Source: JASGDC01 sp047606545 (GTDB taxonomy: Bacteria; Actinomycetota; Actinomycetes; Actinomycetales; Micrococcaceae). Taken from it: a stretch of DNA of 64,000 bases. Position numbers and translations under genes: made by a program. Below the pieces are notes generated by a model. It ran no database searches. It had not been told where the DNA came from and saw only the letters and a list, made by a program, of their open reading frames with translations. Positions 54,811 to 63,574 of the stretch are shown in pieces. Numbering within the stretch: the stretch's first letter is position 1; every line of letters starts with the position of its first letter. Location of the stretch: contig JASGEI010000020.1 of the NCBI GenBank assembly GCA_047606545.1, positions 149,017 to 213,016 on the forward strand. Reading direction: 5' to 3'.

Positions 54811-56079
54811 CTAACCAAATAATTGATTCTGGCTATTTTCAGTAATAATTATTGGATCAATTTCGCCTTTAACAACGCTATCGTCGACTACTACCCCAAC
54901 TGCATTATCTGTACTAGGCACTTCAAACATTGCAGTTTGTAAAATATCTTCCATGATTGAGCGTAACCCACGAGCACCTGTTCCACGAGCAATTGCTAAA
55001 TCAGCTATCTCTTCCAAGGCTTCTTCGGTGAACTCAAGTGATACTCCGTCCATGCTAAACATCTTTTGATATTGCTTAATGAGAGCATTCTTTGGTTCTT
55101 GCAATATGCGTAGCAAATCTTCTTTTTCTAATGACTTAACTGTAGTGATAATTGGCAGACGACCAATAAACTCTGGGATTAACCCAAACTTAGTTAAATC
55201 TTCACCAAGAATTTCCTCTGAAGTATTGTAGTTATTAATTTGGGTAATTTCGGTACCAAAACCTACATTCTTCTTGCCTGCCCTGCGTTCAATAAGTTCA
55301 TCAATTCCAGCAAATGCACCTGCAACGATGAAAAGCACATTCTTGGTGTCAAACTGGATAAATTCTTGATGTGGGTGCTTCCTACCAGCCTGTGGTGGCA
55401 CTGAAACAACTGATCCCTCAAGAATCTTTAATAGCGCCTGCTGCACACCTTCACCTGAAACATCACGAGTTAGCGATGCACCGGCGTCTTTACGGGAGAT
55501 CTTGTCAATTTCATCAATGTAAATTATGCCCTTTTCTGCTTTTTCTTTATCAAAATCAGCAGACTGAAGGAGTTTTAATAAAACATTTTCGACATCTTCC
55601 CCAACATAACCAGCTTCAGTCAATGAAGTAGCATCAATTGCCACAAACGGAACATTGAGCTTCTTTGCTAAAGTTTGAGCTAAATAAGTCTTACCACAAC
55701 CAGTAGGTCCGATTAGCATAATGTTTGATTTGGCTAACTCCACATCAGAAAACTGATCCCTAGAACTTATAAGTTGCTTTTGATTAAAAATGCGTTTGTA
55801 ATGGTTATACACTGCTACCGACAGCGAACGCTTTGCTTCATCTTGACCGATTACATACTCTTGCAAGAAGTTAAAAATCTCTTGTGGTTTAGGCAACTCT
55901 GCCCGTTCAAAATTATCAATATTACTAAGTTCTTCTTGCAAAATTTCATTACAAACTCGAATACAGTCATCACAAATATAAACTGAATTTCCGGCGATAA
56001 GCTTTAATACTTGGTTTTGTGCTTTACCACAAAAAGAACACCGCAAAGTATCGTTAGCTGGGCCAATACGAGATGTCAT
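54811..56079 (-). CDS. clpX: ClpX ATPase subunit of ClpXP
   Basis: This 422-residue AAA+ unfoldase has the N-terminal zinc finger (CSFCGKAQNQVLKLIAG and YICDDCIRVC), Walker A (GPTGCGKTYLAQ), Walker B (IIYIDEIDKI), and sensor 2 (GTGARGLRSIMED). The ClpP-docking loop, usually IGF, reads VGF (KNVGFGTE). It lies at the end of the tig-clpP1-DMT-clpP2-clpX cluster and feeds substrates to the ClpP1P2 protease. Confidence 0.97.
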   Translation of the reverse strand: MTSRIGPANDTLRCSFCGKAQNQVLKLIAGNSVYICDDCIRVCNEILQEELSNIDNFERAELPKPQEIFNFLQEYVIGQDEAKRSLSVAVYNHYKRIFNQKQLISSRDQFSDVELAKSNIMLIGPTGCGKTYLAQTLAKKLNVPFVAIDATSLTEAGYVGEDVENVLLKLLQSADFDKEKAEKGIIYIDEIDKISRKDAGASLTRDVSGEGVQQALLKILEGSVVSVPPQAGRKHPHQEFIQFDTKNVLFIVAGAFAGIDELIERRAGKKNVGFGTEITQINNYNTSEEILGEDLTKFGLIPEFIGRLPIITTVKSLEKEDLLRILQEPKNALIKQYQKMFSMDGVSLEFTEEALEEIADLAIARGTGARGLRSIMEDILQTAMFEVPSTDNAVGVVVDDSVVKGEIDPIIITENSQNQLFG

Positions 56080-56232
56080 TATATCCTTTGCAAAGTTGTG
56101 TTAGATGAATCGGGAAGAACTACAACATTTATTATCATGTCATGTTCATTATCAGTATTCCATCAGGCACACCGTTTTAATGTATGGCATCAACTTTAAA
56201 AGTTTATATTTTTAAGAATTCTAAAAGAAATA

Positions 56233-56290
56233 GAAAAAGGTAAGTTTTAGTTAAATAGAAGTACCCCTATAATTAGCTAAAACTTACCTT
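56233..56290 (-). terminator. clpP2 terminator
   Basis: AAGGTAAGTTTTAG / CTAAAACTTACCTT, a perfect 14-bp stem with an AT-rich loop. The minus strand continues in TTTTTC. It separates clpP2 from clpX. Confidence 0.85.
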
Positions 56291-56315
56291 CAATAATTAA
56301 GATTTACTCAGTAGT

Positions 56316-56981
56316 TTATATGCTACTACTTGAATTCATTGGCTTCTTACGAGGTTCAAGCACATGATCAATCAAACCATATTCTTTAGCTTCCTCTGCA
56401 GTAAGAATCTTATCGCGTTCGATGTCGCGATTTATTTCTTCTTTCGTGCGCTTTGAGTGCTTTGCATAAGTTTCCTCTAGCCATTCACGCATACGCATTA
56501 CCTCATTAGCTTGAATCTCAATATCAGAAGCTTGCCCATGAGTACCCTCAGTAGCTGGTTGGTGAATCAAAATACGAGCATTTGGAAGAGCTAAACGCTT
56601 TCCAGTGGTACCTGATGCCAAAATAGTAGCAGCTGCAGAAGCAGCTTGCCCTAGACATACAGTCTGCACTTCAGGACGAATATACTGGATAGTGTCATAA
56701 ATTGCAGTCATCGCAGTAAAAGAACCACCTGGTGAGTTAATGTACAACGTAATCATACGATCCGGATCCATTGACTCAAGCACTAGCAACTGAGCCATAA
56801 TATCACCGGCAGCAGCATCATCTACTGGTGCTCCCATAAAGATAATACGGTCTTCGAAGAGTTTCCCATAAGGACTTTGACGCTTAATACCGTACGGTGT
56901 GCGCTCTTCAAATTCTGGCACAATATAACGGCTCTCAGCACTTGGCATTGCAAGCCCACTAGGTAGGTAATTATATTCCAT
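56316..56981 (-). CDS. clpP2: ClpP2 protease subunit
   Basis: This 221-residue serine protease subunit has the catalytic Ser in GQAASAAATILA, His in RILIHQPATEG, and Asp in NRDIERDKILTAEEAK. The N-terminal extension (SRYIVPEFEERTPYGIKRQ) matches actinobacterial ClpP2. With ClpP1 it forms the mixed barrel used by ClpX. The start is ATG 56981. A terminator separates it from clpX and a DMT transporter gene from clpP1. Confidence 0.95.
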   Translation of the reverse strand: MEYNYLPSGLAMPSAESRYIVPEFEERTPYGIKRQSPYGKLFEDRIIFMGAPVDDAAAGDIMAQLLVLESMDPDRMITLYINSPGGSFTAMTAIYDTIQYIRPEVQTVCLGQAASAAATILASGTTGKRLALPNARILIHQPATEGTHGQASDIEIQANEVMRMREWLEETYAKHSKRTKEEINRDIERDKILTAEEAKEYGLIDHVLEPRKKPMNSSSSI

Positions 56982-57051
56982 GCTTAAAGTCCTCCTTCAA
57001 AGACTTATTTAAATCTATCTGAATAAATCTATACTTTATTTAATCCTGTTT

Positions 57052-58032
57052 TTATTCTACTTCTTTGGGTATATGTTCTGTCTGCTTTGTTTTCTTAAAG
57101 CTAAATACTTTTAAGAAATCCGACGGTTTTTCGGTAGTCAATATTGAACCCGCAATAATCACAAATGCTAATGCCACTTCCCTAAATCCTGCTGGCTGAT
57201 TAAAGAACAACCCAATAAAAATCGCCCAGGCAGAATAACTAATATTCAACCCCATAGATTGGATAGCACCAATATTTTCAATAGAACGGTAATAAAACAC
57301 TAATGCAGACGATCCCACAGCTGCAGTTACTACAATTAACCAAATAACTGGAGATTTAAAAGTTTCAACTACAAGTCCATAACCACCTATTAATGGGATA
57401 ACTATTAATCCATATATCAAAAAAGATAAAAACTGCCTGATTTGTAATGCAATCTCTGGCAAAGCTGCACTGTCTAACCCATGTGCTAACGCGACACTTT
57501 CACTACCCCATGCAAAAGCACAAACAATAGCAAAGAAAAGACCAACTGCTAAGTTTTCTGGTGGCGCTGATGAGCTCACACTTAAAATGACCGTAGAACC
57601 AATAATTAAAATTAATCCTAAGATTCCATATTTACTTATCTTTTCACTTAAGAATACTACACCTAGCACTGTACCAATTGCTGGATACATTGCCGAGATG
57701 ATGGCCGTATCAGATGAACCAATAAAATGAATAGCTAATACATAAGATGTCATGCCAATTGGCCCACCCAAGATACCGCCTAACACCACAAAAATACCTT
57801 TTTTAGAAAGTAACACTTCCTTTACAGTATGTATCTGTTTTGTAACAATGTTATATAACAATGTCCATATACTTGCAATACTATCGTGCAAGAATGCAGC
57901 AACCAATGGTGCTAAGAAGCTGTATGCTCTTAGTGGTGACATAGCTACAATTACGCCAATTAACACTGTGTCAAGCCCCCAAAAAACACCACCTAAAAGC
58001 CCTATCGTTACACCCTTTTTTTGAGAGTCCAT
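57052..58032 (-). CDS. DMT-superfamily (EamA-like) transporter
   Basis: This 326-residue membrane protein has about ten helices in two halves of the EamA/GRP type (GVFWGLDTVLIGVIVAMSP and FFAIVCAFAWGSESVALAHG), with a charged C-terminal tail. It lies between clpP1 and clpP2, which are normally adjacent in actinobacteria, so it appears to have been inserted there. The substrate is unknown. Spacing to its neighbours is about 60-70 bases each side, and I see no terminator next to it, so it may be co-transcribed. Confidence 0.82.
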   Translation of the reverse strand: MDSQKKGVTIGLLGGVFWGLDTVLIGVIVAMSPLRAYSFLAPLVAAFLHDSIASIWTLLYNIVTKQIHTVKEVLLSKKGIFVVLGGILGGPIGMTSYVLAIHFIGSSDTAIISAMYPAIGTVLGVVFLSEKISKYGILGLILIIGSTVILSVSSSAPPENLAVGLFFAIVCAFAWGSESVALAHGLDSAALPEIALQIRQFLSFLIYGLIVIPLIGGYGLVVETFKSPVIWLIVVTAAVGSSALVFYYRSIENIGAIQSMGLNISYSAWAIFIGLFFNQPAGFREVALAFVIIAGSILTTEKPSDFLKVFSFKKTKQTEHIPKEVE

Positions 58033-58095
58033 AAAAACAACTCCTTGTTGTTAGCTTAATTTATTATGGCTTTAAACAACACAATATTTAATAGG

Positions 58096-58713
58096 CTATT
58101 TCGCGGTGCCACCACCACCAGATACTTGATCTGCTGAATCAACAATCTTATCAAAGAAACCATACTCTAATGCTTCCTCGGCTGTATACCAGCTATCACG
58201 ATCGCCGTCTTTTAGAATCTTTTCTACAGGCTGCCCAGTTTGCTTTGCAGTTAGTTCAGTAAGGCGTTTCTTCATATCTAAGATTAACTCTGCCTGAATC
58301 TTAATATCAGAAGCTGTACCACCCATACCGCCTGAAGGCTGGTGCATCAAAATGCGAGCATTAGGTGTAGCATAGCGCTTACCTTTAGCTCCCGAAGAAA
58401 GTAAGAACTGTCCCATTGAAGCAGCCATACCCATAGCAACAGTTGCAACATCATTTGGAATGAAATTCATAGTGTCATAGATAGCCATGCCAGCGGTAAT
58501 AGATCCACCTGGTGAGTTGATGTAAAGCCAGATATCTTCATCTGGATTTTCTGCAGCAAGTAGCATCATCTGAGCACAAATTTGATTTGCATTATCATCA
58601 CGCACATCTGAACCTAACCAAATAATGCGTTCTTTTAACAAACGATTAAAGATGTATTCATCTTGTGGACTAGGTGTGCCTTCTTGAGCCTTTGGCATAT
58701 CTATATCAGTCAT
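58096..58713 (-). CDS. clpP1: ClpP1 protease subunit
   Basis: This 205-residue subunit has the catalytic Ser in MAASMGQFLLSSG, His in ILMHQPSGGMGG, and Asp in KDGDRDSWYTAEEA. Start is ATG 58713 (MTDIDMPKAQ), with AAAGG about ten bases upstream. A frame opening at 58755 would lie inside the tig terminator. It pairs with ClpP2 in the mixed ClpP1P2 barrel. The C-terminus ends in a short Gly-rich tail (SGGGGTAK). Confidence 0.95.
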   Translation of the reverse strand: MTDIDMPKAQEGTPSPQDEYIFNRLLKERIIWLGSDVRDDNANQICAQMMLLAAENPDEDIWLYINSPGGSITAGMAIYDTMNFIPNDVATVAMGMAASMGQFLLSSGAKGKRYATPNARILMHQPSGGMGGTASDIKIQAELILDMKKRLTELTAKQTGQPVEKILKDGDRDSWYTAEEALEYGFFDKIVDSADQVSGGGGTAK

Positions 58714-58738
58714 TAAACTTCGCCTTTTCTCTAGAAAT

Positions 58739-58784
58739 AAAAAGTTCCTCTCCACTTTAATATACAGTGGCGAGGAACTTTTAT
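58739..58784 (-). terminator. tig terminator
   Basis: AAAGTTCCTC / GAGGAACTTT with additional CACT / AGTG pairing, then TTTTTATTT on the minus strand. It lies between tig and clpP1. Confidence 0.88.
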
Positions 58785-58824
58785 GTGCTTAAAGCTTTGC
58801 TTGTTCGCTAATGGCTTTATCTTA

Positions 58825-60432
58825 CTACTTACCAGATTCCTTCTTTTGAGAATCTTTAGCTTTCTTTGGTTTTTTAGCATCTTCAGTCTTAGTCTTATCT
58901 GCTTTAGCCTTTTTAGTTTTCTTTGGCTTCTTAGCTTCGTCAACGTTAGATTTATCTGCTTTAGCTTTCTTTGTCTTCTTCTTAGGCTTGTCTTTGCGCT
59001 CAGTTTCTGATTTGTCAGCTTTAGCCTTTTTAGACTTCTTCTTTTTTTCTTTCTTAGCTGCTGAATCTTCTGACTTAGACTCAGATTTTTTAGATTCCTT
59101 ATCCTCAGTCTTTTCTTCTGCAACATCATCAGACTTATCAGTGTCAGCTTGCTTATCATCTGCTATCAAGCTTGGTAGTTCTACTTTTTTACCAGCGCTA
59201 TCTTTAACAGTTGCAGTTGAGACTACAGTTGTAAGAGCTTTACGACGTCCAACTTCGCCGACAATCTGAGAAACTTGCCCAGAACTATCTAACATCTGTG
59301 CAAATTGGTTAGGGTCCATTCCATACTGATCAGCTGAAGCTACAATGTAGTCCATAAGTTCTTGCTGACCTACCTGAATTTCTTCCTTTTCGGCGATAGT
59401 ATCTAGTAATAGCTGAGTACGGAAACTCTTTTCAGCATTCTCACGTACTTCTTTTTCATGCTCTTTATCGCTTAACTTTTCACCAGATTGCTCAAAGTGA
59501 CGCTTAACTTCTTCATCGATTAGCTTCTCAGGCACTGGAATTTCTGCTTTTTCAATAAGGGTATCTAGTACACGATCATGAGCTTGTAACTGCTGCTCAT
59601 TTACTTTGCGATCAGCAACCTGCTTTTCAAGATCTTTTTTAAGCTCATCAACTGTATCAAACTCACTTGCCATCTGAGCAAACTCATCATCAAGCTCTGG
59701 AAGTTCACGCTCTTTAACAGAATTAACTTCGACCTTCACAGTTGCTTCTTCGCCTGCATGCTCACCACCAGCAAGTTTAGTATTGAATGTTGCATCTTCT
59801 TCAGCACTCAAACCGTCAAGGGCTTCATCAATGCCTTCAAGCATTTCTTCAGAACCAATCTGGTATGAAATATTCTTAGCTGAATCAACCTCTTTATCAT
59901 CAACTTTAGCTACCATATCAATTGATACGAAGTCACCGTCTTTGGCTGGACGATCAACACTCTTAAGTGTGCCGAAACGCTCACGTAGTGTAGTTAACTC
60001 TGCTTCTACATCTTTTTCATCAGCTTTTGCTTCATCAACTTCAATTTCAAGGTTTTTATAATCAGGAAGTTCTACATCAGGACGGATATCAAGCTCTAGC
60101 TGAACTTCAAGGTCACCTTTAAAAGTGTCTGGGTTAGGCATCTTTGAAACTTCAACATCAGGCTGTGAAAGTGGCATAACATCATGCTCTTGAAGTGCCT
60201 GTTGGTAAAAATCATTTAGTGATTCATTAATTGCGTTTTCAAGGATATACCCACCGCCTACACGCTGCTTAATAATCTGTGGTGATACCTTACCCTTACG
60301 GAAACCAGGAATGCTAATCTGCTCTGAAATTTCCTTGTAAACTTTTTCGATAGCTGGTTTTAATTCGTCAGACTCAGCATTGATTGTAATTTTTGCATGA
60401 GTAGGACTAATTTTTTCTATCTGTGATTTCAC
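58825..60432 (-). CDS. tig: trigger factor with long lysine-rich tail
   Basis: This 535-residue ribosome-associated chaperone has the ribosome-binding motif ISIPGFRKGKVSPQII, a PPIase domain (KDGDFVSIDMVAKVDD) and the C-terminal chaperone helices up to about residue 425. Typical bacterial trigger factors are about 430-470 residues. The last 110 residues here are a low-complexity Lys/Ala/Asp tail with repeats of the type KKxKKAKADKS. The tail is highly basic and could bind RNA or ribosomes. The gene heads the clpP1/clpP2/clpX cluster, as in other actinobacteria. Confidence 0.96.
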   Translation of the reverse strand: MKSQIEKISPTHAKITINAESDELKPAIEKVYKEISEQISIPGFRKGKVSPQIIKQRVGGGYILENAINESLNDFYQQALQEHDVMPLSQPDVEVSKMPNPDTFKGDLEVQLELDIRPDVELPDYKNLEIEVDEAKADEKDVEAELTTLRERFGTLKSVDRPAKDGDFVSIDMVAKVDDKEVDSAKNISYQIGSEEMLEGIDEALDGLSAEEDATFNTKLAGGEHAGEEATVKVEVNSVKERELPELDDEFAQMASEFDTVDELKKDLEKQVADRKVNEQQLQAHDRVLDTLIEKAEIPVPEKLIDEEVKRHFEQSGEKLSDKEHEKEVRENAEKSFRTQLLLDTIAEKEEIQVGQQELMDYIVASADQYGMDPNQFAQMLDSSGQVSQIVGEVGRRKALTTVVSTATVKDSAGKKVELPSLIADDKQADTDKSDDVAEEKTEDKESKKSESKSEDSAAKKEKKKKSKKAKADKSETERKDKPKKKTKKAKADKSNVDEAKKPKKTKKAKADKTKTEDAKKPKKAKDSQKKESGK

Positions 60433-60507
60433 TTAAACTCTCCTGAATTATAATTAAAACAATACCTATAAGTATAAACGATATATGGCAAAAAGGATAA
60501 ACACATT

Positions 60508-61023
60508 ATGGACTACTTTACAACTTCTTTAGACACTCCTGATGGTCCTTTCACAATTATTGCTAATACCAACAAAATCGTGGCTTCTGGTTGGACTGAA
60601 AACGAATTAGATTTGTTAGAATCCTTGCCACATATTAAAGAGTTGAAGGAAGATCCGCTCAAAGAATTCACACAAACTGTAGAAGACTACTATGGTGGTA
60701 ATTTTGAAGCAGTCGCTGAAGTTCCACTTTCGATATCTAGTACCCCATTTATTATGGAAGTCTGGCACAATATTAGCCAAATCCCACCAGGAGAAACACT
60801 AACTTATAGTGAACTTGCTGAAGCTGCTGGTAACCCCCGAGCATACCGAGCAGCTGCCACTGCCTGCGGGAAAAACCATGCAGCATTGTTCATCCCTTGC
60901 CACCGAGTAGTGCGCAGTAATGGTAGTCTTGGTGGCTTTGGTTGGGGGCTACCGTTAAAACAAAAGCTATTAAATAGAGAAGCTAAGTATCTCTATAAAA
61001 TCTCAGGGTATACATTTTTCTAG
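60508..61023 (+). CDS. ogt: methylated-DNA-[protein]-cysteine S-methyltransferase
   Basis: This 171-residue repair protein removes O6-methyl from guanine onto its own Cys. The active site is IPCHRVVRSNGSLGGFGWG, with the helix-turn-helix PRAYRAAATACGKN ahead of it. AAAGGA precedes ATG 60508. The last few residues (SGYTFF and the TAG stop at 61021-61023) are encoded by the 62-bp palindrome that starts near 61004. The natural C-terminus has therefore been replaced by that element. Confidence 0.95.
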   Translation: MDYFTTSLDTPDGPFTIIANTNKIVASGWTENELDLLESLPHIKELKEDPLKEFTQTVEDYYGGNFEAVAEVPLSISSTPFIMEVWHNISQIPPGETLTYSELAEAAGNPRAYRAAATACGKNHAALFIPCHRVVRSNGSLGGFGWGLPLKQKLLNREAKYLYKISGYTFF

Positions 61024-61067
61024 ATTCCACACGAAATTTTGTAAAGAATCTAGAAAAATGTATACCC
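61006..61067. repeat. 62-bp four-box palindrome, box type GGGTATAC, copy 2
   Basis: Outer arms are perfect over 22 bp within the 62-bp core, and 24 bp counting 61004-61069. They begin GGGTATACATTTTTCTAGA. Inner boxes TTCCACAC (20) and GTAAAGAA (36) pair partly. It lies between convergent ogt and a hydrolase gene and provides the ogt stop codon. Confidence 0.8.
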
Positions 61068-61091
61068 TGCTTTATGGAAAAAGCCTTTAAG

Positions 61092-62042
61092 CTATTCCGA
61101 TTTCAAAAACTCGGCAATATATTTATAAGTTTGTGTACATTCCTCAGAGACCATTGTTTCGAAAAATAGATAAGCATGAATCATTCCTGACATTAGAATA
61201 TATTTCGCTTTGCCACCTGCTTCATTAATCTGATTGACATATTCTTTACCCTCATCCTGCAAAATATCACAACCAGCAGAAATCACTAATGTTTCTGGCA
61301 TTGTTGCAGAAAACGGTCCAAATACCGGCGAAGCTTGCTTCCGATCTGCACCTTCTTGGAAATAGTTATCAAAATACCATTGAGTACGGTCCTTATCTAA
61401 GAAATAGCCTTCTGCATATGTTTCTACTGAAGGCTGACTCAAAGTATAGTCAAGGCTTGGATAAATTAAAGCTTGTTTTGAAATCTTAGTGAAATCATCT
61501 TTAATAGCACGTTGTCCCACTGATGCGATAGTTGCCCCACCACCAGAGTCACCTACTGCATAAAAATTACCAGTTGTTTTATAGTCAGAAACAATTTCAT
61601 TAATGTCCTTAAATACTGCATAAGTATCTTCCACTCCAGCAGGATATTTATACTCAGGAGAACGACGATAGAAAACTGAAACAGTTAGCATCTCGGTTGC
61701 TTCTGCTAGTTTACGGACTTGGTTATCATAAATATCCAAGTCACCACACATATGCCCACCACCATGCACAAAAATTATTGTGTCTAGTTTTTTAGCAGGA
61801 TTAGGGTTATAGATACGAAGTGGCACCAAAATCTCTTCCCCCTCGTTATCATAACTATACTCAGTGTCTTTGACTTCAGATATCTTTGGTTGTGGCTCAT
61901 TGAATTGGTTTAAAGAAGCAAGTGCTGCTCGTGCAGTTTCTGGAGTTGCCTCAATTCCTTGCGCGTTAGCCTTCTTACCAGCCTCGTTGACCTGAGTTAA
62001 GTAATCTTGCAATTTTGGCGAGACCTTTGATGAAGTTGCCAT
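61092..62042 (-). CDS. alpha/beta hydrolase, hormone-sensitive-lipase type
   Basis: This 316-residue esterase-like enzyme has the HGGGHMCGDL oxyanion motif, the nucleophile elbow AVGDSGGGA (Ser near residue 166), and a late Asp and His (LVISAGCDIL, MSGMIHAYLFF). It is cytoplasmic with no signal peptide. The substrate is unknown, probably short-chain esters. It is a single gene, convergent with ogt. Confidence 0.87.
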   Translation of the reverse strand: MATSSKVSPKLQDYLTQVNEAGKKANAQGIEATPETARAALASLNQFNEPQPKISEVKDTEYSYDNEGEEILVPLRIYNPNPAKKLDTIIFVHGGGHMCGDLDIYDNQVRKLAEATEMLTVSVFYRRSPEYKYPAGVEDTYAVFKDINEIVSDYKTTGNFYAVGDSGGGATIASVGQRAIKDDFTKISKQALIYPSLDYTLSQPSVETYAEGYFLDKDRTQWYFDNYFQEGADRKQASPVFGPFSATMPETLVISAGCDILQDEGKEYVNQINEAGGKAKYILMSGMIHAYLFFETMVSEECTQTYKYIAEFLKSE

Positions 62043-62394
62043 ATCATTTTCCTATCCGTTATGAAATTAGTTTAAAGCTAAACGTCAATAAGCCTTTCCG
62101 TACTTTCTAAAGGTAATTCTTATTTCTCGTCATCAAGTTCTATTGTTTCCTTTGTGCCCTAAACGTATTAATACCACAGCAGCATCTAGACTACCGAAAT
62201 CTTAGCGAAACCAATTACGTTAACTAGCAGTAAGTGTGTACACAGTACCGTATATTTATATATATTTGGGAAACACTAATTAATCCTAGCATTAAACTCT
62301 ATGGCAAATATGCTTTTATCTACACTAAAACAAATATCAATGACTATAAAACGAATAACTCATATTGAATCAAAAATGGTGTAATACTACTATT
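62043..62394. other. intergenic region between two divergent hydrolase genes
   Basis: About 350 AT-rich bases with short frames only. I see no RNA gene, strong hairpin or repeat. Both hydrolase promoters should lie here, but no box is good enough to call. Confidence 0.5.
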
Positions 62395-63414
62395 ATGCGT
62401 AAGATTTACTTGACCTTTTCAGGCACACTTTTAGTGCTTTTCATAGTAGTAGGACTTGCATATCGATATAGCCCCTGGGCAGACAATTCTTTTTTAGCTT
62501 CCGCACTCCACAGAAGTGCCAAAGAAAATGTAAAAATTGCACAAAGCCAAACAGCTGATGTTACCAATAAAACTAATATTCAATATAGTGACAAAGGCCG
62601 ATTCACTGTATTAGATATCATGAAGCCTAAAGGACAAGAACAAGAAAAACTTCCGGTAGTAATTTGGATTCATGGTGGTGCCTGGACTAGTGGAAAAAAA
62701 GAAGACGTAAACCCATACTTAAAAATGCTCACCGTTGGCACTGACCAAAATAAAGGTTACGCAGGAATCTCTCTAAATTACCCCCTTGCCCCAGATTATA
62801 AATATCCTGCTCAAATCGAAGAGCTTAATGAATCTTTAAATTTCTTAAAGAACAATCAAGATAAATACAATATAGATATGTCCAAAGTTGCAATTGCTGG
62901 AGACTCTGCAGGCGCACAACTAGCAAGCCAATTAGCAGCGCTTATTACTAACCCTAGCTATGCAAAACAACTAGGCATTGCTCCTGGCATCTCTAAAAAC
63001 AACTTAAAGGGTGTAGTGCTAAACTGCGGGGTATTTAACTTAGCTGCATTAAATAATTTTGCTGGTGAACGGCTGCTTGATGATAAAGATGGCATTATTA
63101 GTTCTGCACGTGATGGTTTACGCAAAACAACAACTAGTGAATCTGATTTCGTCGAGATGTCCACTATCAACCACACGACATCACAGTTTCCACCAACTCT
63201 AATCAGTAGTGGAAATGGTGATGCCTTAACAAAAGACCAATCCAAACCATTTGCTAAAAAACTAAAGAGTCAGGGTGTTAAAGTTCAAGAAGAATTCTTC
63301 AACGATGCGATTCCAACTCTGCCTCATGAGTATCAATTTGACTTTAACTATTCACAATCAAGCAAAATGTTTGTAACTACTCAAAAATTTCTATCAGCTA
63401 ATCTTGGCAATTAA
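62395..63414 (+). CDS. membrane-anchored or secreted alpha/beta hydrolase
   Basis: From ATG 62395 this protein is 339 residues with an N-terminal membrane helix (YLTFSGTLLVLFIVVGLAY). It then has a carboxylesterase-like domain: HGGAWTSGKKEDVNP and nucleophile GDSAGAQLASQLAA, with DAIPTLPHEYQFD as the likely His region. It resembles BD-FAE-type esterases. The membrane helix suggests that it acts outside the cell. A TTG at 62365 would add ten residues but has no ribosome site. It is divergent from another hydrolase of a related fold. Confidence 0.83.
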   Translation: MRKIYLTFSGTLLVLFIVVGLAYRYSPWADNSFLASALHRSAKENVKIAQSQTADVTNKTNIQYSDKGRFTVLDIMKPKGQEQEKLPVVIWIHGGAWTSGKKEDVNPYLKMLTVGTDQNKGYAGISLNYPLAPDYKYPAQIEELNESLNFLKNNQDKYNIDMSKVAIAGDSAGAQLASQLAALITNPSYAKQLGIAPGISKNNLKGVVLNCGVFNLAALNNFAGERLLDDKDGIISSARDGLRKTTTSESDFVEMSTINHTTSQFPPTLISSGNGDALTKDQSKPFAKKLKSQGVKVQEEFFNDAIPTLPHEYQFDFNYSQSSKMFVTTQKFLSANLGN

Positions 63415-63574
63415 ATTAGGACTATAAGCTCGCAAATAATATAGAAAATCTGGCTTATAGGTCATAAGTCTTTATTTTAGTTTCGAGTTATAGGCCATAA
63501 TGTGTTGTTGGTTTTCTTTGTAGGCCTTGTTTTTCTGTTAAGTAGCCTTGTTTGCTAGCTTTTAAAGTTAGCTT

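Noticed and set aside
63422..63493. Sixth member of the 62-bp palindrome set
   Set aside because: The imperfect palindrome is 72 bp and the boxes do not fit the 1/20/36/55 grid. It may belong to the insertion sequence end.
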